Assembly (NCBI RefSeq): GCF_017742995.1
Contig: NZ_CP072426.1
Location: forward strand, 1 to 64,000
Direction: 5' to 3'
DNA from: Pseudoalteromonas viridis
GTDB taxonomy: Bacteria > Pseudomonadota > Gammaproteobacteria > Enterobacterales > Alteromonadaceae
Length of the DNA stretch: 64,000 nucleotides
Shown here: positions 43,901 to 53,800 of the stretch, one piece after another
Layout: each line of letters starts with the position of its first letter
Numbering within the stretch: position 1 is the stretch's first letter
Notes under the pieces: model-generated
The model's database searches: none
Told to the model about the DNA's origin: nothing
What the model saw: the letters and a program-made list of their open reading frames with translations, nothing else
Program-made: the position numbers and the translations under genes

Positions 43901-46900
43901 CTCAGTGCCAGCTCAGTCACAGCTAATGTCGCTTCACGCAGTACCACCTGCATCGCCTGCTCCCGGCCGCGCCAGAATATAGCGGTGCGCAGCACATCAT
44001 GGCGCTGCACTAAAGCGTTCAGCTGAGTCACAAACCCGGCCAGCTTGTCTGCTGAGGCAAACTCAAAACTGGCCGTGGTCACATAAGGGTCGTGCTGAGG
44101 ATTGAGAGTATGGACAAACAACACCCCTTCCTGAAGCGGCGCTAACGGGTAGATATCCTGAATGTTGCGCATCCCGCCCGGCACGGCAGCGGCAATGGCC
44201 TCTATCTCGTCTTGCTCAAGGCTTGCCAGCGTCAGCATCTCGGGGGTGATGGCCTCACAGTGCGCCGGTATTTTATTTTCGGGGACTGTGAATGCCTCGT
44301 CGGCGTTATCAATCACGGCAGCCATCGCGGCCAGATCTTTGGCCTGGAACAGTTGTTGCGCGCTGCTGCTAAGCTGGTGCTGCTGGAGTTTGGCCAGCAG
44401 CTGCATGATCAACAAAGAATGGCCACCCAGCTCAAAGAAGTTGGCGGTGGCACTGATCTTGTCCTGCTCCAGCCCCAGTAATTCGGCCCATAAGCCAGCC
44501 AGCAGCCGAGCCCGCTCAGTCTCTGGCGCAACATATTGGGCACTGCTTTGTTGCAGTGCGTCGGGCGCGGGCAAGGCCTTTTTATCAATCTTGCCATTCG
44601 GGGTCAGCGGCCACTGTGGCATGACCACAAACAGGCCGGGCACCATATGGGCAGGCAGTTGTTGCCCAAGACGCGTTTTAATCTCGGCTATCCAGTCTGC
44701 CTGCTGCGTCTCATCCTGAGCTGTCTCACACGTGAGACAAGGCTGCACATAGGCCACCAACTGCTGTTGGCCATCGTTCAGTGTACGCGCCAACACCTGC
44801 GACAGTGCAATGTCATCAAGCTGATTGAGGCGATGTTCAATTTCGCCCAGCTCGATACGAAAGCCCCGGATCTTGACCTGATCGTCGCTGCGACCAATAA
44901 ACTCCAGTCGTCCATCCGCACGATAACGCACTAAGTCACCGGTGCGATACAAACGCGGGCTGTTATCGTGCGCACTCGCCTGATAATAAGGATTGGCAAT
45001 AAAGCGCTCTTCGGTCAGGTCGGGGCGATTCAGATAACCACGCGCGATACCTGCGCCCCCCAGGTACAACTCACCAACACACCCCACCGGCAGTCGCTCC
45101 AGTGCATTGCCCAGCACATAAGCCTGGCTGTTGGCTATCACCTGGCCGATATCCGGCACGGACGCCAATTCACCGCTAAAGCGTGCACAGGTTGAATACG
45201 TGGTGTCTTCCGAGGGACCATAGAGATTGCACACTTCAACCTGAGGCAAGGCAGCAAAGATCTGATTGACCTGCTGCGCCGTGAGTGGCTCACCGGCCAG
45301 GTTTACCGTTGTCAGGCTCTGCGGCAGCGCGCCGACATCCAGCAAGGCTTTCATTGCAGAGGGCACGGTATTGATCAGACTGATATCCAGCGCCTCATCC
45401 GCCAGCGCCAGTGCATTTTTGACCACCACCACTTCAAAGCCAAAGCTCAGCGGCAGGAAGATTTCAAACACCGAGAGGTCAAAATTCAGCGAGGTCGAAG
45501 CCAGTACCCGGCGCAGCGCCTCATCGTTAAAAGCAGCCCGCGCCCAGTAGAGCATGGCCACGGTATTGCGGTGTTCAATCATCACCCCTTTTGGTTGACC
45601 GGTGGAGCCTGAGGTGTAAATCAGATAGGCCAGATGTTGTTCCGTCACACCGCTTTCGTTGCGGCTGATATTCGCGCTGGAATAACGCGAGAATGCACTG
45701 CCCGTGGCTGCCAGCTCATCCAGCATCACCGCCTGAGTACCGGGCAGCGCCACTGTGCTGGTCACACTTTGCTGGGTCAGCACCACGCTCAGGCTGGCGT
45801 CTTCAATCAGATAGGCCAGGCGCTCTGGCGGGTATGCCGGGTCGAGCGGCACATAGGCCCCGCCGGCTTTAAGAATCGCCAGCATGGCAACTATCATGTC
45901 TGTGCCACGCTCAAGGCAGACACCCACCGGACAATCCGGGCCAACATGGTGCTCATACCGCAAATAATGCGCCAGCTGGTTTGCCCGGGCGTTAAGCTCA
46001 CCATAGCTCAGCGTGGTCGCGCCGTGATGCACGGCATTGCGCTCAGGATGCTGCGCGGCCCGCTCTTCAAACAATTCATGGATGCAAAGCGCTTGCGGAT
46101 AAGCCAGGGCGTTGTCGTTAAATGCGCAAAGCTGTGCAATCTCCGCATCGCTCAGCATGGGAATAGCTACAGTGCTCAGTGTGCTATCGGTATTCAGCTG
46201 TGCCAGGAAAGCCAAAGTGTTGTCCAGATGCTGCGCCAGCGTTTCAATGCGTTCGTGCGTGAACAGTGTCACGTCATAGGTCCATTCAATCACGCCGCCT
46301 GCATCACTCAGCGAGGCATTGATGTCGAGATCAAACTTGGTCGTTGCGCCACTGCGGCTCATAGGTGTGATGGACAGGCCCGCCAGCTCGGTGGTGTCGG
46401 CATGTGGCTCGCTCACGCCATAGTCTGAGTTAGTGGTGAGCATGATCTGAAACAGCGGACTGTGCGCGGTGCTGCGGGGCACTTTCAGCACCTCAACCAG
46501 TTTTTCGAACGGCAGATCCTGATGGGACTGGGCATCTAAATGTACCTGTCTGAGCTGCGCCAGATAGTCGTTAAGAGGCTGGTCCTGCGTGTCGACCCTC
46601 AGGATCAGGGTGTTGACGAAAAAGCCAATCAAAGCTTCCAGCTCAACCTGACGGCGGTTGGCCACCGGCGTACCAATCACAATGTCATGATGATTGCTGT
46701 TGCGGGACAGCACCAGCGCCAGTGCGCCGTGGATCAGCATAAACGGAGTCAGGGCATAACGCCGGGCCAGGGCCGACAGCTTTTGACACAACCCGGCACT
46801 GAGTGGCTGTGAGACCACCTCTCCCTGATATGCCTTGACCTCAGGCCTTGGAAAATCCAGCGGCAGGGCATGCACCCGGGGCAATTCGGCCAGTTGTTGT

Positions 46901-47697
46901 TGCCAGTAATTGAGCTGGGTGTCCAGCACCTCCCCTTGTAACCAGTCGCGCTGCCACTGGGCATAATCGGCATACTGAATTGCCAGCTCTGGCAGCGGAT
47001 TGGGCTGGCCATAGCCATAGGCGTGGTAGAGCGCAAAAAACTCCCGGAGCAAAATATCCATGGACCAGCCGTCGGTGGCGATATGGTGCATATTGATAAA
47101 CAGCACCCCGGCGTCTTCTGTACTCAGCGCCAAAAAGCGCACGCGCAGCATAAAATCCTCAGCCAGATTGAAGGGCTGTGCGGCCGCATCATCAATAAAC
47201 TGCGCAATCCCGGCGGCTTCATCCTGCTCGGTCAGGGTTTGTTGTGCCAGACAAAAATCTTGCGGGTCGAGCAGTGACTGCTGTACGCCCTGCTCAGTCT
47301 GAGTAAAGACCGCTCTGAGTACATCATGGCGTGTCACTATCTCGCGGAATACGCGCTCAATCAGCGCCACATCAATTTGGCCACTGAGCCTGAACACCAT
47401 CGGCATATGGTATTCGCTGGAGCCGCCCTGAATTTGGTCCAGCGTATACAAGCGCTGCTGCGCAAACGACAAAGGGTAACTGCTGAGGTCGTCCCGGTGA
47501 GTCAGCGGACTCACCATAGTGGCTTGCTGGTGCTGGTCCAGGGTCTCAACAATGGCGCTTTTATGTTGTTTGATCTGCTTTGCGATATCGGCCGTGATGG
47601 CCCCTTTTTTGGCTTTCGACTTTAATGCCCCATCTTGCAGAAATAGCCGGATCCCCGCCTGCTCGAGCTCAACGAGTAGCTGTTTGATGTTTTCCAT
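40951..47697 (-). CDS. NRPS 'B', two modules (Gly/Ala-like, Val-like)
   Basis: 2248 residues. Layout: TubC_N docking (1-52), canonical C (HHIATDGWS near 207), A1 (FDLSVFE near 742), T (GGHSL near 1092), dual-type C (YPLAPLQEG near 1185, HHLITDH near 1313), A2 (FDAATLE near 1826), T (near 2185). A1 reads D-L-F-N-N-A-L-T-Y-K, a small-residue (Gly/Ala-like) code, and is paralogous to A4 of D. A2 reads D-A-L-W-L-G-G-T-F-K, Val-like, and is paralogous to A1 of C. If the dual-type C domain is active, the first residue would be the D form. The acidic tail DNDEFEDFEL is a probable donor motif for the docking domain of C, whose ATG overlaps this gene's TGA. It is separated from A by 196 bases, and its own ribosome site is weak. 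Confidence 0.95.
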   Translation of the reverse strand: MENIKQLLVELEQAGIRLFLQDGALKSKAKKGAITADIAKQIKQHKSAIVETLDQHQQATMVSPLTHRDDLSSYPLSFAQQRLYTLDQIQGGSSEYHMPMVFRLSGQIDVALIERVFREIVTRHDVLRAVFTQTEQGVQQSLLDPQDFCLAQQTLTEQDEAAGIAQFIDDAAAQPFNLAEDFMLRVRFLALSTEDAGVLFINMHHIATDGWSMDILLREFFALYHAYGYGQPNPLPELAIQYADYAQWQRDWLQGEVLDTQLNYWQQQLAELPRVHALPLDFPRPEVKAYQGEVVSQPLSAGLCQKLSALARRYALTPFMLIHGALALVLSRNSNHHDIVIGTPVANRRQVELEALIGFFVNTLILRVDTQDQPLNDYLAQLRQVHLDAQSHQDLPFEKLVEVLKVPRSTAHSPLFQIMLTTNSDYGVSEPHADTTELAGLSITPMSRSGATTKFDLDINASLSDAGGVIEWTYDVTLFTHERIETLAQHLDNTLAFLAQLNTDSTLSTVAIPMLSDAEIAQLCAFNDNALAYPQALCIHELFEERAAQHPERNAVHHGATTLSYGELNARANQLAHYLRYEHHVGPDCPVGVCLERGTDMIVAMLAILKAGGAYVPLDPAYPPERLAYLIEDASLSVVLTQQSVTSTVALPGTQAVMLDELAATGSAFSRYSSANISRNESGVTEQHLAYLIYTSGSTGQPKGVMIEHRNTVAMLYWARAAFNDEALRRVLASTSLNFDLSVFEIFLPLSFGFEVVVVKNALALADEALDISLINTVPSAMKALLDVGALPQSLTTVNLAGEPLTAQQVNQIFAALPQVEVCNLYGPSEDTTYSTCARFSGELASVPDIGQVIANSQAYVLGNALERLPVGCVGELYLGGAGIARGYLNRPDLTEERFIANPYYQASAHDNSPRLYRTGDLVRYRADGRLEFIGRSDDQVKIRGFRIELGEIEHRLNQLDDIALSQVLARTLNDGQQQLVAYVQPCLTCETAQDETQQADWIAEIKTRLGQQLPAHMVPGLFVVMPQWPLTPNGKIDKKALPAPDALQQSSAQYVAPETERARLLAGLWAELLGLEQDKISATANFFELGGHSLLIMQLLAKLQQHQLSSSAQQLFQAKDLAAMAAVIDNADEAFTVPENKIPAHCEAITPEMLTLASLEQDEIEAIAAAVPGGMRNIQDIYPLAPLQEGVLFVHTLNPQHDPYVTTASFEFASADKLAGFVTQLNALVQRHDVLRTAIFWRGREQAMQVVLREATLAVTELALSGDDLKAQFAEFVASGQHGFDLQSAPLIQLITSPQDEQGHIFAMLKFHHLITDHVSLEILMSELEADDIQALPAPLPYREFIARSMAQSAQLDTAEFFTELLGDIDTPTLPFELAQVAGDGNAVVEYTQALSAAQSEQIRTLCKRHQCSPAALFHLAWAQVLSACCGRDEVVFGTVMSGRMNGMPGIERMMGMLINTLPTRVTLGHQAAHLALQQVNEALQALLPYEQVSLAEAQSYSGIDGNAPLFSAILNYRHSATHSAPEDAQQQVDPGIALLSTRERTNYPFDLSVNDLGEHDSFSLDYQIEHRVSAARIAAMMDTALTALLAALAEHTEQPVATLGVLSDAELAMLRRWQSQDADYPRSACIHDVFELHAKATPDSIAVQLGSETLSYAALNAKANQLACYLRETHQVSAGTLVGLCIGRSLDMLVACLAILKAGGAYVPLDPNYPQSRLAYMLEDTQLSVVLTEQAQQQALAFSPVTQVMLDDPHSAWLSFSDEDLPRAAGLTPQSLAYVIYTSGSTGTPKGVMTPHRAVNRLVHKPNFMTLNAETVFLQSANIAFDAATLEIWGPLLNGGRCVLYPDSQITLDGLNTVLSTQGVTALWLTSGLFTEWSKVCGELSTDSLALQHVLAGGDVLNPHAVSAVQQALPEVMVINGYGPTENTTFTCCYPVPRGSDISTGVPIGRGVQGDTLLILTPQGRRAAKGVVGELCVGGDGLALGYLNQPALSKERFIHNPYASEAGQPELLYRSGDLVRCTDDGLISYVGRLDDQIKIRGFRVELGEIERQLEALDDVTMALVTIRARSEGDKQLVAYVELTPGCEQPDSGTQMQALAAALAAQLPAYMVPAAFVPVEAWPLTRNGKIDRQALPEPDFSLMQAEYVAPASELEDMLVAIWSELLDLPPEQISTGANFFELGGHSLLVMKLLQLLNQRLEIELQIADLYRCENIQQIAGFIESVQAIHHQAQPQQQDNDEFEDFEL
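44722..44739. repeat. 18-bp palindrome inside A1 of B
   Basis: Eight-base perfect inverted repeat (arm TGTCTCAC) around AC, encoding PCLTCETA at the same A-domain position as the copy at 19094-19115. Confidence 0.85.
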
Positions 47698-47893
47698 AAT
47701 GACTGACTAACTCATATCTGTGTTTACTGCAAAAGCGCTGTGCCTGTGGCCATGTGTTATCCGGGCCCCGAATAACGCCCAGTCACAGGCTTTGCCTCTA
47801 CGACTTAACACCAGCCTGCGTTGCCAGGCCGGCAGCTTGTTTACTTGTTTGTCTGTATCTGTGCTTATTTATCAGGCCTGTGGCCTGACTCTG
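47698..47893 (-). other. 196-bp intergenic gap between NRPS A and B with hairpin
   Basis: Contains a perfect six-base stem CAGGCC/GGCCTG at 47873-47887, seven bases after the stop of A, without a T run. No convincing promoter was seen. It is the only sizeable gap inside the A-B-C block; B and C overlap. Confidence 0.5.
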
Positions 47894-50800
47894 TTACCAG
47901 TCCATTTCCTCCAGCTCGGCATCATCCTCGGCCTGCGGGTCGCTCTGGCGACTGAGCAGATAATCTATGTGCAATGCCTGCTCCTTAAGCTGTTGCTGTG
48001 CAAACAACTCTTTGACAGCAAACTCGACGGCGAAGCGATGGCGGATCTGGGTTTCCAGTCGGGTGACCAAAATGGAGTTGCCACCTTGCTCAAAAAAGCG
48101 TGCATGACTGCTTATCTCGCCAATCTCTATACCCAGCAAGGCTGACCAGACTTCTGCCAGTGCCTGCTCGGTGGCCGTCTCGGGTGCCACATAAGGTTGC
48201 TCACTGTCTGAACCCGCCACCTCTGGCAGCGCTTTTTTGTCTATTTTGCCGTTGGGTGTGAGCGGCCACTGGGGCACCATCACAAAGCGGCTCGGCACCA
48301 TATACTCCGGCAGCTGTGCATGCAAATACTGCTCAACTTGCTGGATAATTGAGGTGTCGTCCTGTTCGCTGCGCGGCTGAATATAAGCGATCAGCATATC
48401 CGTACCATTACTGGCTTGTTTGACCAGTACCACGGCCGAGTCGAGCTGCTCACAGCGGTTAAGCTGGGCCTCCACTTCGCTCAGTTCAATACGAAAACCG
48501 CGAATTTTCACTTGCGCATCAAGGCGACCGACAAACTCTATGCTGCCATCGGGCAGCACCCGGGCCAGGTCGCCGGTTTTATACAATCGTGTGCTGTCGC
48601 GGTGGGCCGGATAATAATAAAAGGGATTCTCAACAAACTTTTCGGCGCTCAGCTCAGAGCGCTGATGATAGCCGCGCGCCAGCCCGTCACCACCAATGTG
48701 TAGCTCACCTATCACCCCCGGCGGCACCAGCGCCATCTGGCTATCCAATACATAGAGACTGACATTGTTCAAAGGTTTACCTATGGTGATGGGGGTGCCC
48801 GGATACAAACGCTGATAGGAGGCACACACAGAGGCCTCGGTTGGGCCATAGGCATTAAAGAAGGGATAATGCGCCGACCACTGATTGACCAGCTCCGGCT
48901 CACAGGCTTCCCCTGCAACAATCAGGGCCTGCAATGCCAGCGAGGTGTCGAGCGGCATCATGGCCAAAAAGGCTGGGGGTAAAGTCACATGGCTTATTTG
49001 CTGCTGCGCCAGCAGTGCGGTAATGGCCTCGGGTGAGCGTCTTTGCTCGCTGTCGGCGATCACCAGCGTGGCACCATTGAGCAGTGCCATGGCATATTCC
49101 CAGGTGCCGGCATCAAAACTCATTGAGGCAAAGTGCAACACTTTGCTGCGCGGCGAAATGGCAAAGGCACGGCGCTGGTTGTCGGCCAGGTTTACTATGC
49201 CCTGATGTTCCAGCAGCACACCTTTTGGCTGACCCGTCGAGCCTGAGGTATAGATTTCGTAAGCCAGACTGGTGGGCAGCAGCCCCAGTGCCCTACTGTC
49301 TAAATTCTCTTCACTGCAATGACTGAACTGACCTAATCCGGTTTCCTCAAGCAGGTCATCCAGGGTGATCACGGTAAACTCAGCGAGGTTTACCGCAGCC
49401 AAAATCGCCTCACTGCTGATAATGGTCTGTATGTTGGCATCTTCCAGCATATAGCTCAGTCGCGCAGGCGGATAAGCCGGGTCCAGCGGCACATAAGCGC
49501 CACCGGCTTTAAGTACCGCCAGCGTCGCTATAATCATCTCCAGCGAGCGGTCCAGCGCGATGCCAATCAAAGTATCTGACGACACACAGCCCTGCTCACG
49601 CAGGTAATGGGCCAGCTGATTGGCCTTGCCATTGAGCTGCGCATAACTCATTTGCTGGTCGGCAAAGATAAGCGCGGTATGGTTCGGATTGCGCGCAACC
49701 TGTTGCTCAAAGGCCTGATGAATACACAGCGTGCGATCATATTCACGGTAGTTATCGTTGAGGGCATTGACCAGATACTGACTTTGCTCGCTCGCCAGCA
49801 CGCTCAGCTGCCCCGGCGGAGTGTTGAGGCTCTGGGTCATTTCGGTTTGTACCAGGCGCTCCAGCAACAACATCAGGTGCCCACTCAGGTCGCTGATATG
49901 GGCCTCTGAAAACAAGGAGGTGTCGTAAATCCAGTTGACCTGTAATGCCGTTTCGCTCAATGAAAACTCCACTTCCAGGTCGAATTTTGCCACGCATCCG
50001 GCCTGCATTAGCGGTGTAAAAGTCAGCCCCTCAAGCGCAGTGTGATCAGCCGCTGGCTGAGCTTGGGTGCTGTTAAAGGAGGCCATGATCTGGCACAGCG
50101 GCGCATGGGCGTCCCCTCGGGGGATCTGCAAGGCATCCACCAGTTGTTCAAACGGCAGGTCCTGATGACTTTGTGCATCCAGATGCACATCTGTGACATG
50201 TTGCAGGTAACTGTCCAGCGAGGGCTGATCCGTATTCACCCGCAGCGCCAGAATATTCACGAAGAAGCCTATCAGCGGCTCCACTTCGGCCTGCAGGCGG
50301 TTGGCCACTGGCGTGCCAATCACCACATCCATACTGTTGCTGTAACGACTGATGGTCAGCGCCAGCACCGCGTGCAACAACATAAACGGCGACATCTGAT
50401 AATGCGCGGCCATATTACGTAATTGCGTTGCCAGCTGAGCGGAGGCTTTGCCCGACACCATGGCACCCTCGTAACACTTTTCAGCCGGTCTTGGGTAGTC
50501 CAGTGGAATAGCATGTACGCCGGGTGCCTCGCTCAGTTGAACCTGCCAGTGATCCAGTTGCTGCTGTAGCACATCGCCCTGTAACCAGTTGCGCTGCCAC
50601 TGAGCGAAATCGGCATACTGAATATCGAGTGGGGTAAGCGGATTGTCCTGGCCATCCCGAAAGGCGGCATATAAACGGAAGAATTCATTGCTGAACACGT
50701 TCAATGACCAACCGTCCGAGGCAATATGATGCATATTGAGCAGCAACACGCCCCGCGCCGGGCTCAGGCTGATAAAGCTGGCGCGCAGCATCAGATCGGT

Positions 50801-53800
50801 GGCCAAATCAAACGGCGCCTGAGCATCTTCCACCAGCAAGTGTTCGAGCTGTTGCTGTGCCTGTGCGCCTGCCAGATGATCCAGCTCTAGATGGCGAATA
50901 GTTAAAGGTTGTGGCGCCAGGATCACCTGCACCGGTCCATTCGGCCCTTCCTGATAAACAGTGCGCAACACTTCGTGCCGTGCCACAATCGTGCTCAGCG
51001 CCTGTTGTGCCACGCTTAAGTCAAACGGGCCGTCGACCTCAAAGGCTAATGGCATATTGTACTGGGCCGAGCTGCCCTGAAACTGATCGATAAACCACAG
51101 CCGCTGCTGGGCATAAGATAACTCAAAGCTGTCGGTATCGCGCGGCAATGCCTCTATCACAGGTCGTGATGCCTGAGCACTTTGCTCGATCAGCGCAGCC
51201 AGAGCAGACAGCGTACTTGCAGAGAAAACCTGCTTAACGGCAATGTCGACCTCAAACTCACTGCGGATCAACGACACCAGCCGTACCGAAAGCAAAGAAT
51301 GGCCGCCAAGCGCAAAAAAGTCCGCATCCCGGGTTAACTGCTCGACGTCACACGCCAGCAATCTCGCCCAAATCTCGGCCAGCGCTTGCTCCGTCCCGGT
51401 ATTGGGCGCTTCTCCCTGTGCTTGCTGTATGTTCGCCGCAGGTAAGGCGCGTCGGTCAATTTTACCATTTGCAGTGAGTGGCCATTGCTCAACCACCACA
51501 ATGGCGGCTGGTACCATATAAGCAGGCAATACAGACCTGAGTGCGCTCGACAGCCCGGCGGTCAATTGTTGCTCTGCCTCGCTTGTCTCACGCGTGATAC
51601 AAGGGCGTACATAAGCGATCAGCTGCTTGTTGTCGGCCTCGCCGACTGCCAGTACCAGTGCCGATTCAAGCTCATCAAAAGACTCCAGCACGGCGCTGAT
51701 CTCACCCGGTTCAATGCGGAATCCGCGAATTTTTATTTGTTCATCGCAGCGACCGAGATACTGTAAATTACCCGAGCTGGTCATGCGGACCAGATCGCCG
51801 GTTCTGTATAGTCGCGACGAGGTGGCCGGTAATGCCTGGACATGTGCCGCATCAATAAAGCGCTCATCCGTCAGTGCCGGGTGATTGTAATAACCCAGAG
51901 CAACGCCCGGCCCGGCAACATACAGCTCGCCGACACAGCCGCTGGGCACAGGCGCCAAATCGGCATCCAGAATCAAACACTGAGTATTGGCAATCGCCTG
52001 CCCTATGCTGGCTTCGTCCTGATCAAACTGAGTAACATGGCAGGTTGTGGCAACATGGGTTTCGGTAGGGCCATAATGATTGTACAAGTCACACTGAGGG
52101 TGGCGCGCCATAAACTGGCGAATGCTGGGGGTCAGCTTCAGCACATCGCCGGCAACACATACCTGCCTGAGCGCCGTCATGTCAATGGCCGGACTGCTGC
52201 CCGCCTGCTCAGCCATTAAATCAAAAACCGCGGGGGGCACAAATAAGCGCGCTATCTTTTGCGCCGCCACCAAGCAGGCCAGGTCCTGTAACTGATCTTT
52301 TTGCTGCTGTGACATCAGCACCAGACATGCGCCGGTACGCCAGCTGGTCGCTAATTCCTGCGCCGACACATCAAACGTCAGCGGGGTAAACTGCAAGGTC
52401 CGGTAGGGCTGAGTTATGCCATCCACCTGCGCCTGATGGGCAGTCAAATTCACTAAGGTGCTGTGGCGCTGGTGGACCCCTTTTGGCCGACCGGTGGAGC
52501 CGGAGGTGTAAAGAATATAAGCACTGTGGTCGCCGCCCACTTCAGGCAGTGCAGTCGTGTGTTCCGGTGGCTGCCATAAGTCCGCCTGGTCCAGTCGCAC
52601 ACAAGGGAGTCCGGCAAAGGTATCTTGTGTGTGTGCCAAAACCAGCGAGAGCGATAACTCGTCGACAATATAATTGAGTCGTTCCTGCGGGGCATCGGGA
52701 TCAAGTGGTACATAGGTTGCACCCGCTTTGAGCAGGGCCGCTACGGCACATAGTGTGTCGATACTGCGCTGCGCCACAATGGCCACAGGCTGCCCTACCG
52801 TGACGCCATATTCCGCTACCAGGCGCATCGCCAGCGCATCGGCACGGGCATTGAATTCGCCATAAGTCAGCTGCCTTGCCTGCGCCTGCACCGCAATGGC
52901 ATCCGGGTTATGCCGGGCCTGATATTCCAGCAGCTGATGCACGGCTTGCCACTGGCAAGTGATCGGTGCGCCACTTGCCAGTGTCAACGCCTGCTGCTGC
53001 TCTTGTTCACTGACCATAGCAATAGCAGCCAGCTTAGTCGGGCCGTTTTCTGTTTGAGCCAGCGCGGCCATTGCGCTTAGCACGTTGCACAAATGCTGAT
53101 TGAGCTGGCGAATATGGGCTTGTTCAAACAGGGCCACATCATAAGTCCAGCCAACGGACACGCCTGTCTCATTCAGTGACATATGAATGTCTAAATCAAA
53201 CTTGGTGGTCAGGCTAACTTCCGACATCGCCTCCAGTGACGCGCCACCCAGCTCGACCTGCTCGGCATGCTGCGCGCCTGCACTAAATTGGTTATCGGTA
53301 GTCAGCAAAATCTGAAACAGCGGACTGTAAGCGTTATTGCGCGGCACGTTTAATACTTCAACCAGCTGCTCAAATGGCACATCCTGATTGCTCTGCGCCG
53401 CCAGATGTACGGCTCTGACATGTGCCAGATAATCGTGCAAAGTGTCAAAGTCCGTATTCACCCGCAGCACTAAGGTGTTGACAAAAAACCCGATCAGCGG
53501 TGCCAGTGCCGGATCCTGGCGATTGGCAACCGGACTGCCGATAACAATGTCCTTACTGTTGCTGTGACGACTAAGCACCAGCGCCAGCGCGCCATGCAGC
53601 AGCATAAAAGGGGTCAGCTGGCAGGCTCTGGCAAGCGCTAGCAACTCGCTGGCGACCTGGCTGCTCAGTTGCGATGTGACCAGCTCACCCCGGTATTGTT
53701 TTTCGGCCGGGCGGCTGGCGTCCAGCGGTAACTGGTGCAGTGCTGGCACCCCTTGCAGATGCTGCTGCCAGTACGCCAGCTGTTTTTCCAGCTCGCCTTG

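Noticed and set aside
45634..46428. Plus-strand 264-codon frame opposite NRPS B
   Set aside because: Antisense shadow of the A1/C1 region without ribosome site or recognisable domain.
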